DNA of 25,119 nt, from positions 1 to 25,119 of the forward strand of contig JAAEQB010000014.1 in assembly GCA_024231975.1 (NCBI GenBank), given 5' to 3'. Shown in pieces: positions 7,518 through 14,045 of the stretch. Numbering within the stretch: the first letter of the stretch is position 1; every line of letters begins with the position of its first letter. The position numbers and the translations under genes are program-made. The stretch comes from Allobosea sp. Its GTDB lineage: Bacteria > Pseudomonadota > Alphaproteobacteria > Rhizobiales > Beijerinckiaceae. The notes below the pieces were generated by a model. It did not search any database. It was not told where the DNA came from and saw only the letters and a list, made by a program, of their open reading frames with translations.

Positions 7518-8756
7518 GTGACAGCAAAGACCCAGGGGGGCGGTTCTGTCGCCGCGCTCGGCGCCATCGTTGCCGGCGCCTTGATCCTGCAGGTTGCCGG
7601 GACGATCGTGAACACGGTCGTGCCGCTGCAGATGGCGATCGCGAACCAGCCGCCGCTGCTGATCGGCCTTGTCGCCTCGGCCTATTCATTCGGCTTCCTG
7701 ATCGGCTGCTTCGTCAACCCCTCGCTCGTTCGTCGCGTCGGCCATATCCGCGGCTTTGCCGTGTTCGCCGCGTTCCAGGCGGTCTCGACGCTGACTCTCC
7801 CGCTGCTGCCGGAAGCCTGGTGGGGGATCTCGCGGCTGGTCATGGGCCTGGCGGCCGCCGGCCACGGCATCTGCATCGAGAGCTGGATCAGCGGGCAGGC
7901 CAACCGGTCGCAGCGTGGCCGCATCTTCGGCATCTACCAGATCCTCAACCGCGTCGCGCTGATCGGCTCGCAGATCGGCATCGGCTATGTCGCGATCCAG
8001 TCGCAGGACGTCTTCCTCTTCGCCAGCATGGCCTTCTCGCTCGCGCTGATCCCGGTAGCGCTAACGCGGGCGAGGGGGCCTGAATCGAGCGAGATCGTCT
8101 CAGTCGGCCTACGGACGCTGTGGCAGCAGGCGCCGGCCGCCGTGGTCGGCTGCCTTTATGTCGGCATGGTCGGCGGCCCGCTGACCAGCGTCGCGCCCGC
8201 TTATGGCATTCTCTCCGGCCTCGATCAGCGCGCCACCATCCTGCTCACCGCTGGCATCCAGATCGGCGCGCTGCTGCTGCAATGGCCGATGAGCCTGCTG
8301 GCGGACCGGGTCGCCAGCAGGCTCATCATGCTGGTCGCCACAAGCATCGTCGCGGTGGTCGCTGCCGGCCTGATGATGCTCCTGGAGGTCGACGCGGCCC
8401 ATGGCCGGATCTGGCTTTTCGGCCTGTTCGCCCTGATCGGCGGCTGCAGCGTCCCGCTCTACACGGTCGCGGTCACGCACGCCTATTTCCGCATGGGGCG
8501 CGACCAGGCTGTCGGGCTCTCGGCGCAGCTCCTGTTCCTCTGGGGCACCGGCTCGGCGATCGGGCCGTTGGCCGCGACCCTGCTGATGCAGCTTCGGGGG
8601 CCACAGGGCATGCTGATCTATCTCGTCGGGCTGTCGGTCGCCGTCGCCATCTATATCGCGCTGCGGATATCGCGGGTTCCGTCTCCGCCCATTGTCGAAA
8701 GCGAGCGCAGCGCCAGCGGGCCGACGATCCCCGATATCGAGATGACCAAGCGTTAG
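7518..8756 (+). CDS. MFS transporter, YcaD/UMF2-like
   Basis: A 412-residue inner-membrane protein with twelve predicted helices. The organisation is that of YcaD-type major facilitators: ASAYSFGFLIGCFVNPSLVRRVGHIR (about 53-79) holds the loop 2-3 signature, ESWISGQANRSQRGRIFGIYQ (about 120-141) is characteristic of this group, and a second half-repeat follows with LLADRVASR around 260. The C-terminus is a hydrophilic tail of about 30 residues. Substrate and direction of transport are unknown. The start is GTG 7518, with no strong ribosome-binding site; an ATG at 7507 is followed directly by a stop. It sits between tRNA-Tyr and tRNA-Gly, where related genomes often have no such gene, so it may be an acquired insertion. 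Confidence 0.88.
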   Translation: MTAKTQGGGSVAALGAIVAGALILQVAGTIVNTVVPLQMAIANQPPLLIGLVASAYSFGFLIGCFVNPSLVRRVGHIRGFAVFAAFQAVSTLTLPLLPEAWWGISRLVMGLAAAGHGICIESWISGQANRSQRGRIFGIYQILNRVALIGSQIGIGYVAIQSQDVFLFASMAFSLALIPVALTRARGPESSEIVSVGLRTLWQQAPAAVVGCLYVGMVGGPLTSVAPAYGILSGLDQRATILLTAGIQIGALLLQWPMSLLADRVASRLIMLVATSIVAVVAAGLMMLLEVDAAHGRIWLFGLFALIGGCSVPLYTVAVTHAYFRMGRDQAVGLSAQLLFLWGTGSAIGPLAATLLMQLRGPQGMLIYLVGLSVAVAIYIALRISRVPSPPIVESERSASGPTIPDIEMTKR

Positions 8757-8778
8757 GACCGGGGCGGGGCGGCGCCGA

Positions 8779-8901
8779 TCAGAGTTCGAGCAGCAGCAGG
8801 GCCAGTATGCCCATGCCGTGGATCAGCATCATCAACGGCCGCGGTATCGCCGAGATGATCTCGGCCCTGAACGGGCAATAGAGCTCGCCGAGTTCGGACA
8901 T
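8779..8901 (-). CDS. Small (40-residue) single-helix membrane protein
   Basis: Reading the minus strand gives ATG at 8901, 40 codons and TGA at 8779-8781. The product starts MSELGELYCPFRAEIISAIP and ends with a hydrophobic helix (PLMMLIHGMGILALLLLEL). A purine-rich GGGGGAAA lies eight bases before the ATG. The C-terminal helix, the convergent placement right after the MFS gene and the shared regulatory motif 49 bp upstream argue for a real gene. It matches no family I recognise. It is divergent from the 46-residue membrane protein at 9073, with which it shares the intergenic region. Confidence 0.5.
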   Translation of the reverse strand: MSELGELYCPFRAEIISAIPRPLMMLIHGMGILALLLLEL

Positions 8902-8950
8902 GTGGTTTCCCCCAAGGCCGAGCGTTATCAGCCGGGGATTGCCCAATCGC

Positions 8951-8964
8951 CCCCCATTTGGGGG
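8951..8964 (-). promoter_or_regulatory. C5-AAAT-G5 site 1 (oriented toward the 8779-8901 gene)
   Basis: On the minus strand the site reads CCCCCAAATGGGGG. It is followed after 21 bases by GATAAC (8924-8929), a candidate -10 element, and after 49 bases by the start codon at 8901. Identical copies in the same orientation relative to their genes occur at 9014 and 21290. It is probably a protein-binding site overlapping the -35 region. Confidence 0.6.
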
Positions 8965-9013
8965 ATATGGCTTGGATTTTTTGGCACGAAAGGACTCGAA
9001 ATTTGCTCTTCCT

Positions 9014-9027
9014 CCCCCAAATGGGGG
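9014..9027 (+). promoter_or_regulatory. C5-AAAT-G5 site 2 (oriented toward the 9073-9213 gene)
   Basis: The site is CCCCCAAATGGGGG. A candidate -10 TAGATT lies 22 bases downstream (9050-9055) and the start codon 45 bases downstream. Its centre is 63 bp from the centre of site 1, close to six helical turns, so both sites face the same side of the helix. Confidence 0.6.
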
Positions 9028-9072
9028 CTGCCGTGGGGCGCGGCCTGGCTAGATTTGCCATCGGGGAGAGGC

Positions 9073-9213
9073 ATGATGGGGATTGCGCTTTTCAGCACGG
9101 CAGTGGCTGCCGCCGGCGCGCTGGCTTTCGGCACGCTCGCCGGTGGTGCGGCGCTTGGCCTGTTCACCGGCGCTGCGATCTGGCTCGGCCAGCGTGCCTT
9201 GAGCGATATGTGA
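9073..9213 (+). CDS. Small (46-residue) glycine/alanine-rich membrane protein
   Basis: An ATG pair at 9073 and 9076, preceded by GGGGAGAGG (9063-9071), opens a 46-residue frame ending at TGA 9211-9213. The sequence (MMGIALFSTAVAAAGALAFG, then TLAGGAALGLFTGAAIWLGQ) is one long hydrophobic stretch, or two short helices, rich in GxxxG-like small residues suited to helix packing. No known family is recognised. It is transcribed away from the 40-residue membrane protein at 8779-8901, and both carry the same upstream motif. They may be co-regulated partners. Confidence 0.55.
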   Translation: MMGIALFSTAVAAAGALAFGTLAGGAALGLFTGAAIWLGQRALSDM

Positions 9214-9266
9214 GCTTGCGCGCGCACACCTCAGGTGGATGAGGCCATCTTCTTCGCCGGGATGGG

Positions 9267-9295
9267 TTGACACTGACCGGTCGGATGCGGAATTT
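9267..9295 (+). promoter_or_regulatory. Predicted promoter of tRNA-Gly
   Basis: A perfect TTGACA (9267-9272), a 17-base spacer and a weak -10 GAATTT (9290-9295) lie ten bases before the mature tRNA, the usual distance for a tRNA promoter. Confidence 0.55.
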
Positions 9296-9305
9296 GGCCG
9301 CCGGC

Positions 9306-9379
9306 GCGGGTGTAGCTCAATGGTAGAGCAGCAGCCTTCCAAGCTGAATACCCGGGTTCGATTCCCGGTACCCGCTCCA
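9306..9379 (+). tRNA. tRNA-Gly (anticodon TCC), CCA encoded
   Basis: The acceptor GCGGGTG (9306-9312) pairs with TACCCGC (9369-9375) with one G-T wobble. Discriminator T and encoded CCA (9377-9379) follow. The D arm GCTCAATGGTAGAGC, anticodon loop CTTCCAA (TCC) and T arm CGGG-TTCGATT-CCCG are all standard. Confidence 0.96.
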
Positions 9380-9380
9380 A

Positions 9381-9803
9381 TCACATCAGCATCCTCTCGA
9401 CCAGGCCCTTGAGGTCGTTGACGCCGAGCGAGGGGCGTACCGCGATCATCGTCTGCACTTCGCCGAGCAGATGGACCGGCTCGACGTCCTTTTGCGCGTC
9501 ATAGGGCACGCTGGCCATCGTGCCGGCGCTCAGCACCAGCGCCGAGGTGGTCAGCAGGAGCGTCCGTCCGTCCGCCTTCTCGCGGGTCGCCGCTGTCGTG
9601 CCGATCGTGCCGCCGGCCCCGCTGCGGTTTTCGACGATCACCGTGCCGCCCAGCTCCTTGCCGAGATCGAGGGCGATGATCCGCGCGAACAGGTCGGTTG
9701 GTCCGCCGGCCGCGAACGGCACGAGCAGCTTGATGGTCTCGGCTGCCTTGGCCGGCGTCGCCAGGATCGCGGCGAGCGCGACCGCCTTGATGATCCGATG
9801 CAT
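9381..9803 (-). pseudogene. Truncated Bug-family (TctC) tripartite tricarboxylate receptor
   Basis: The frame encodes 140 residues with a signal peptide (cleavage after PAKA, about residue 20) and the N-terminal signature of Bug periplasmic solute receptors: KLLVPFAAGGPTDLFARIIA, VIVENRSGAGGTIGT, and LTTSALVLS. Full-length Bug proteins have about 320 residues, so more than half is missing, including most of the second lobe. Homology stops around DLKGLV, and the stop codon (9381-9383) lies one base beyond the CCA of tRNA-Gly. The gene was therefore cut off at the tRNA end. It is the third gene of a minus-strand set, 32 bp after the SMP-30 gene, and no longer encodes a functional receptor in all likelihood. 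Confidence 0.8.
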
Positions 9804-9835
9804 GGTTCGTCCTCCCAGACTGTCGTTATGTTCGT

Positions 9836-10744
9836 TCAGCCGGCGAAGCGCGGCTCGGGCAGGCCGCGCACGCCGACATCGAGCGCCAGCAGGGCGCCGG
9901 CGAGCGGCTCGACCGCGAGCGTCTCCGGCGCCAGGCGCTGCGAGTGGCTGGTGATGTAGAGTGTGGCGAGATCCTTGCCGCCGAAGACCGGGCAGGTCGG
10001 ATTGGTCACCGGCAGCTGGATGATCCGGTCGACGCTGCCGTCCGGCGCCTGGCGCACGAGGTGGCCGGTCGCGACCATGCAGGTCCAGAGATAGCCCTCT
10101 GTATCGACGGTCGCGCCGTCGGGCCGGCCGAACTGGTGTGTCCAGTCGGCGAAGACGCGCCGGTTGCTGATCGACCCGCTGTCCAGGTCGTAGTCGAAGG
10201 CGAAGCTGGTCTGGTTGTGCGTGTCGGCGAAATACATCGTACCGCCGTCCGGGCTCCAGGCGATCGAGTTCGGCAGCACGAAGCCGTCATGCATCGCCTT
10301 GCAGCCATGGTCGGCATCGAGCCGGTAGAGCACGCCGACCGGGACACGGTTGTGGTCGTGCATGCTGCCGACCCAGAAGCGCCCGCGCGGATCGCAGCGC
10401 CCGTCATTGAGGCGCATGCCGGGGACGTCGCCGACCGGGTCGGCGATCCGCCTCGGCGGCTCGCTCGTCGCGGGATCGTAGACATAGATGCCGCTATTGG
10501 TGCCCATGACGAAGCCGCCGGCCTCGCGCGGCGCGATCGAGCCGATCATCAGGTCGGCCTGCAACCGGCGAGCTTCGTGTTTGCCGGTAGCCGGGTCATA
10601 GGACTGTAGCGCCGGCCGGCGCACATCGACCCACCACAGCCGCTTCGTCCGCTCGCACCAGCGCGGCGTCTCGCCGAGAATGTCGGCGCTCTGCACGACG
10701 CAACGGATCTCGACGTCGTCTTCCACAGTCATGGTCGGCCTCAT
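9836..10744 (-). CDS. SMP-30/gluconolactonase/LRE family protein
   Basis: A 302-residue six-bladed beta-propeller of the SMP-30 lactonase family, cytoplasmic, expected to hydrolyse a sugar-acid lactone. The metal ligands of the family appear at the expected places: Glu25 in GETPRW, Asn113 in RLNDGRCDPRGRFWVGSM, Asn159 in LPNSIAWSPDG and Asp209 in RPDGATVD. The start codon overlaps the stop of the RraA-like gene (ATGA), so the two are translationally coupled. An in-frame ATG four codons later is an alternative. With RraA and the former Bug receptor gene it forms a small catabolic operon. The substrate cannot be read from the sequence. Confidence 0.9.
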   Translation of the reverse strand: MRPTMTVEDDVEIRCVVQSADILGETPRWCERTKRLWWVDVRRPALQSYDPATGKHEARRLQADLMIGSIAPREAGGFVMGTNSGIYVYDPATSEPPRRIADPVGDVPGMRLNDGRCDPRGRFWVGSMHDHNRVPVGVLYRLDADHGCKAMHDGFVLPNSIAWSPDGGTMYFADTHNQTSFAFDYDLDSGSISNRRVFADWTHQFGRPDGATVDTEGYLWTCMVATGHLVRQAPDGSVDRIIQLPVTNPTCPVFGGKDLATLYITSHSQRLAPETLAVEPLAGALLALDVGVRGLPEPRFAG

Positions 10745-11364
10745 TTGTACTTGGTGGCGGCGAGCGTCTTCAGGTCGATACCGGCGGCGATGTCGCTCTT
10801 CTGGCGGGTGTCGCCGGCGTCGATCTTCTCGGCTTCGTGCAGCACGGCCTGCGCTTCCGCGAAGGGCACGAAGACGATGCCGGCCTCGTCAGCGACGACG
10901 AGATCGCCTGCGTCGACCGAGACGCCGGCGATGCGGACGCGGCCATTGATCTCGACCGTCTCCGGCCGCCATTTGCCGGTGATCGGCGTGACACCGCGTG
11001 ACCAGATTGGGAAACTCCGTTCGCGCGAGGAATCGGGATCGCGGAAGGAGCCGTCGATCACGGCGCCGATGCAGCCGGCGCGATGGGCCAGGGCAGCCGA
11101 CTGGCCGCCCATGTTCGACAGCCCGGTCAGGCCCTCGATCACCACGACGTCGCCGGGCTCGGCCTGGTTGTAGGCCTCGTGCTCGCCCATCTTGCCGACC
11201 CGGCTCGCGGCGGCGGCCGTCGCGCTCTGCGGCCGCTCGACATTGCGGACGGTGACGGCCTGGCCGACGACGCGGCCGCTCGCCAGCGTCGGCGCCGCGA
11301 GCACGCATGAGACGCGGCGCGCCATGGAGGCGCTGGTCATTGCCAATCTCGACGCCTTCTTCAC
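10741..11364 (-). CDS. RraA-like aldolase/decarboxylase family protein
   Basis: A member of the RraA/HMG-aldolase fold, where catabolic forms cleave or decarboxylate 4-hydroxy-2-oxo acids with a divalent metal. The core is clear: GRVVGQAVTVRN, the helix-strand GDVVVIEGL, then GCIGAVIDGSFRDPDSSRERSFPIWSRGVTP, which contains the conserved DG..RD segment used for metal and substrate, and GDLVVADEAGIVFVP near the end. The start is uncertain. GTG 11364 (VKKASRLAMTSASM) gives 207 residues and retains the first helix; ATG 11340 gives 199. Longer readings run antisense through the divergent NIPSNAP gene and are not family-like. It is coupled to the SMP-30 gene downstream. Confidence 0.8.
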   Translation of the reverse strand: MKKASRLAMTSASMARRVSCVLAAPTLASGRVVGQAVTVRNVERPQSATAAAASRVGKMGEHEAYNQAEPGDVVVIEGLTGLSNMGGQSAALAHRAGCIGAVIDGSFRDPDSSRERSFPIWSRGVTPITGKWRPETVEINGRVRIAGVSVDAGDLVVADEAGIVFVPFAEAQAVLHEAEKIDAGDTRQKSDIAAGIDLKTLAATKYK

Positions 11365-11421
11365 CTCAGGCGCCGTTCTGACCCCACCTGAGCCATCAGC
11401 CTGAGCAGGATCACCCTCGCC

Positions 11422-11717
11422 ATGATCATCGAGCACCGGACCTATGTCGTCGAGCACGGGCGGACCGAAGAGTACCTCGAGCGCTACCGGCAGCTGGGGT
11501 TGCCGGTGCAGCAGAAATACCTCGGGCGGCTGCTCGGCGTCTTCGTCAGCGAGATAGGGCGGCTGAACGAGGTCCTCTATATTTGGGTCTATGACAGCCT
11601 CGCCGATCGCGAGGAGCGGCGGGCGCAGCTCGACGCCGATCCGGCCTGGCATGTCGCGGCACCTTCGTCCAGCAGGACGTCAAGATCATGCGCTACGCCT
11701 CGTTCAGCCCGCACTGA
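11422..11717 (+). pseudogene. NIPSNAP family protein, frameshifted near its 3' end
   Basis: The first 78 residues (MIIEHRTYVVEHGRTEEYLE to DADPAWHV) form a NIPSNAP-type dimeric alpha/beta-barrel protein. After GTC 11653-11655 the frame is lost: the direct reading runs on to 11850 with unrelated residues. The alternative frame from GGC 11658 gives GTFVQQDVKIMRYASFSPH and a stop at 11715-11717, which is the expected family end. The intact paralogue at 14046 reads DPRWQVFRAKAA at this place, so the codons for about Phe-Arg appear damaged, consistent with a four-base loss (net minus one). Either this is a true lesion or a sequencing error. It is divergent from the RraA-like gene, with only 57 bp between them. 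Confidence 0.75.
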
Positions 11718-12008
11718 CCGGTCTGCTGGGGGGCACTCCAGCATAGGCTTGCGGGCGCGCGTCAGCATCTCGCGAAATCATCCGATTCTGGCTCGTGGCA
11801 TAATCGTGGCCAGATTGCGGCGCGTTGCGGGTAGCAAAGCCGCAAGCTGATCTGCTATGGCTTCGTGGGGGGAAGAGCGGTGATCTGCCTGCCGATCTGG
11901 CTGCTCACCATGGATAAACATGCGGGGGCGCGCGAAAACCGTGCTGACTGGCGCAAGCCTCGCCAAGCGGTGCTGGACATATTTCCGCCGCAAGACAGGA
12001 GAACTGCC

Positions 12009-12260
12009 ATGCTCAAGATAGCCATCGCCGCAGTCGGCTTCGCCGCCATCAGCCTTGCGACGGCTCCGGCCTTCGCCCAGGGCGGCAAGAAGGGCCAGGA
12101 CGAGTTCCTCGGCGTCGATCTCGACACCGGCCGGACCTATTACGACGGCCGCAACGACGGCAAGTACTGCCTCTACAAGACCGTTCGCGTGTTCAACCGC
12201 TATACCGGCTATTACGAGAACCGGCGCGTGCGCCGCTGTGGCCGCGGCCTCTATATGTGA
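12009..12260 (+). CDS. Small secreted protein with C-x22-C motif, tandem copy 1
   Basis: An 83-residue protein with a Sec signal peptide (MLKIAIAAVGFAAISLATAP, then AFA cleavage at about 23). The mature part has two cysteines separated by 22 residues within CLYKTVRVFNRYTGYYENRR..C. The next gene shows the same spacing and pattern. No known family is recognised; a periplasmic disulfide is likely. AGGAG immediately upstream (about 11997-12001) supports ATG 12009, and earlier in-frame starts are not needed. The downstream gene starts 9 bp after the stop, so the two form an operon. Confidence 0.75.
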   Translation: MLKIAIAAVGFAAISLATAPAFAQGGKKGQDEFLGVDLDTGRTYYDGRNDGKYCLYKTVRVFNRYTGYYENRRVRRCGRGLYM

Positions 12261-12269
12261 GCGGCTGAC

Positions 12270-12494
12270 ATGACCCGTATCGCGAAGTTCATCGTCGCCC
12301 TCGGCCTTGCGTCCGCAGCAGCGGCCTGTGGTCCGACCGTCGTCGCCGATCCCAACGGCCGCCTCATCAACACCGGGCTGGTGCAGGATGGCGACTGCCT
12401 GACCCGCACCGTCATGGTCTATGACCGCGAGCTCGGCTACGAGCGTGCGGTCGAGCAGCAGTTCTGCGGCGGACGCCCACGCATCGCGCGCTGA
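12270..12494 (+). CDS. Small lipoprotein with C-x22-C motif, tandem copy 2
   Basis: A 74-residue protein. The N-terminus (MTRIAKFIVALGLASAAAAC) ends in a lipobox-like AAAC with Cys20, suggesting a lipoprotein. The mature part, CLTRTVMVYDRELGYERAVEQQFC, aligns without gaps to the preceding gene in its Cys-x22-Cys segment (shared TV, V, R, GY, E and C-G) and in the preceding D..GR....DG.C region. The two thus look like diverged tandem duplicates, one soluble and one lipid-anchored. Function is unknown. A terminator follows 23 bp after the stop. Confidence 0.75.
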   Translation: MTRIAKFIVALGLASAAAACGPTVVADPNGRLINTGLVQDGDCLTRTVMVYDRELGYERAVEQQFCGGRPRIAR

Positions 12495-12517
12495 TCATTC
12501 CATATTGATCCTTGCGC

Positions 12518-12553
12518 AGGCCTCGCCACGACTGTGGCGGGGCCTGTCCTTTT
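12518..12553 (+). terminator. Rho-independent terminator of the small secreted-protein pair
   Basis: A twelve-pair stem (12518-12529 with 12534-12545, one G-T pair) with loop GACT is followed by GTCCTTTT. Confidence 0.85.
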
Positions 12554-12602
12554 GCTAGGCTATGGTGATTGAATCGCTCGGATCGTTCCGGAGAGGCGTC
12601 AC

Positions 12603-12809
12603 ATGCCAAAACTCTGCAAGTTCACCTCGCCTACCGACGGCAAGCCCCTCTATGTCAATCCTGACCAGGTCAGCGTGGTCTATACTTTCAAGGGCCAGCC
12701 GCCCGACACGATCATCGCCTTCCGCAAGGACTTCCAGCTTGGTGTGAAGGAAAGCCTGGAAGAGACTGTCAGGATTCTCGAAAGCGCTGCCGAGAGCGCC
12801 GAGGGCTGA
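12603..12809 (+). CDS. Small FlbD-like protein of unknown function
   Basis: A 68-residue soluble protein starting MPKLCKFTSPTDGKPLYVNP. Its plan (short strand, YVNPDQV, a strand, then a phrase of the type FQLGVKESLEETVRIL) resembles the small FlbD family (xxYLNPDxI...VKESPEEVIxxI), which also occurs outside flagellar loci. No flagellar gene is nearby, so a flagellar role is not implied. GGAGAGG 6-12 bases upstream supports the ATG. It stands alone after a terminator. Confidence 0.65.
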   Translation: MPKLCKFTSPTDGKPLYVNPDQVSVVYTFKGQPPDTIIAFRKDFQLGVKESLEETVRILESAAESAEG

Positions 12810-12892
12810 TGCCCTGAGCCGGCACAACTCTCTCCCCATCAGCGCCGGATTGTCGCCCCAAAGCAGCCATTTGGTGTTTCCATCCTCGCCTC

Positions 12893-13126
12893 ATGAGGAT
12901 CATCGCTGCATCTGCTCTCACCCTGGCTCTCAGCGCCTGCGCGAGCACGCCGGACCCGATCGTCGAGGATCGCTCGCGCTGCGACGCCTATGGCTTCCAG
13001 CGCGGCACCGACGCCTACGCCAACTGCGTCATGACGCAGGATCGCGATCGCGAGCGCCGTTATGAGCGCCAGGGCGAGCGGCGCTCCTATCGTGCCGAGC
13101 GACCTTACGGGGCCGGCGAGGAATAG
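12893..13126 (+). CDS. Small predicted lipoprotein
   Basis: A 77-residue protein with a lipoprotein signal peptide: MRIIAASALTLALSAC with lipobox LSAC (Cys16). The mature part has two further cysteines (RCDAYGFQRGTDAYANC) and a strongly basic, Arg/Glu-rich tail (DRDRERRYERQGERRSYRAE). The CxxYGFxxGTxAYAxC pattern is common in small alphaproteobacterial lipoproteins of unknown function. No ribosome-binding site of note is present. Confidence 0.75.
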   Translation: MRIIAASALTLALSACASTPDPIVEDRSRCDAYGFQRGTDAYANCVMTQDRDRERRYERQGERRSYRAERPYGAGEE

Positions 13127-13207
13127 CGGCGAGGTTTGGGCTCCCTGTACGGGGCGCGTCACCATTCCAGCCCTGTTCCTGCTGCTCCAGGCTGCGCAGT
13201 CCGGCGC

Positions 13208-13711
13208 ATGATCCATCAGTCCCAGCTCGTGATGGCGCGCCTCGTCGTGCGGCCTTTCCTGGCCGCCGATGCGCCCTTGCTCGTCGCGCTCTTCGCCGAC
13301 CCGCAGGTCCATCGCTTCGTCGACGACGGACAGCCGCTCGCTCCCGACGTCGCAGCACTCTGGGTCGAGCGCTCGGCTGCCAATCTTGAACGCTTCGGCT
13401 ATGGCACCGGCGCCGTGGTCGAGCGCGCCGGCGGTGAATTGATCGGCTGGGCCGGCTTCGCCCGGCCGGGTGACGGCACTGAGGAGGTGATCTACGGGCT
13501 GCGACGAGCGAGCTGGGGCCTGGGCCTGGGCAAGGAATTGCTCGCCGGGCTGGTCGCCTTTGCCGGCGAGCGCAGCATCTCGCCGGTGAGGGCGACGGTC
13601 GATCCGGACAACGCCGCCTCGGTGCATCTGCTGCAGCAGGCCGGGTTCGTGCTGGCAGAACCCGGCTATCGCGGCGATGCCAAGGCCGATCTTTATCTGC
13701 ATGACGGCTGA
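13208..13711 (+). CDS. GNAT-family N-acetyltransferase
   Basis: A 167-residue acetyltransferase of the RimJ/RimL-like GNAT branch. It opens with a typical strand (ARLVVRPFLAADAPLLVALF). Motif A, which binds acetyl-CoA, is RRASWGLGLGKELLAGLV, and the C-terminal ATVDPDNAASVHLLQQAGFV is the classical N-x-x-S..L.k.GF segment. The acetyl acceptor is unknown. ATG 13208 is preferred; ATG 13232 is possible, and the frame extends upstream to 13136 only through residues without family character. No clear operon partner. Confidence 0.85.
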   Translation: MIHQSQLVMARLVVRPFLAADAPLLVALFADPQVHRFVDDGQPLAPDVAALWVERSAANLERFGYGTGAVVERAGGELIGWAGFARPGDGTEEVIYGLRRASWGLGLGKELLAGLVAFAGERSISPVRATVDPDNAASVHLLQQAGFVLAEPGYRGDAKADLYLHDG

Positions 13712-13927
13712 GCGCTCCGGTCGCCTCAAAAAGCAAGATGTTGCTCTTGGGTCGCTGGTTGGCAGTTCATTCTTCTCCGCGATGGGGGGGCCGCGCGAAG
13801 CCTCTTCGCTGCTGGCCGTGAAAGACGGCCGTCATGCGCCGATCGCAAGCGTGGCCGGAGCCGTACCGGTTGGGCTTTGCCGCGAAGACGGCTATCTGGT
13901 CGCTCGGCCGCTCTGCGGCTTCGCATT

Positions 13928-13972
13928 GCATCGGACCGAAAAGTGGAATCCACTTTTCGGAAAATCCGATGC
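13928..13972. repeat. Palindromic repeat element, part 1 (RIME/REP-like)
   Basis: An eleven-base perfect inverted repeat (CCGAAAAGTGG at 13936-13946, complement at 13950-13960, loop AAT) is nested in an outer eight-base pair (13928-13935 with 13965-13972). Palindromes built on CGAAAAGTGG are widespread intergenic repeats in Hyphomicrobiales. Confidence 0.8.
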
Positions 13973-13985
13973 GATGACAACATGA

Positions 13986-14027
13986 TAGATCATCGCTATC
14001 GCGTCCGTTTGGACGCGCGATGATCTA
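13986..14027. repeat. Palindromic repeat element, part 2, abutting a Shine-Dalgarno
   Basis: TAGATCATCG (13986-13995) pairs with 14018-14027, and CGCGTCC (14000-14006) with GGACGCG (14011-14017), loop GTTT. The hairpin ends at the first base of the AGGAGG that serves the next gene. The rest of the 13712-14042 gap shows no gene. Confidence 0.75.
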
Positions 14028-14045
14028 GGAGGGAGCGGCTGAGTG

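Noticed and set aside
8981..9006. TTGGCACG resembling the -24 box of a sigma-54 promoter, between the two C5-AAAT-G5 sites
   Set aside because: The required GC of the -12 box is not at the correct distance; the TTTGC found downstream is several bases too far.
11365..11652. N-terminal extension of the RraA-like gene up to 11652
   Set aside because: It is antisense to the NIPSNAP gene and its residues have no RraA-like pattern.
11422..11850. A 142-residue continuous reading of the first NIPSNAP gene
   Set aside because: After residue 78 the sequence no longer resembles the family, while the alternative frame gives the proper family end at 11717.
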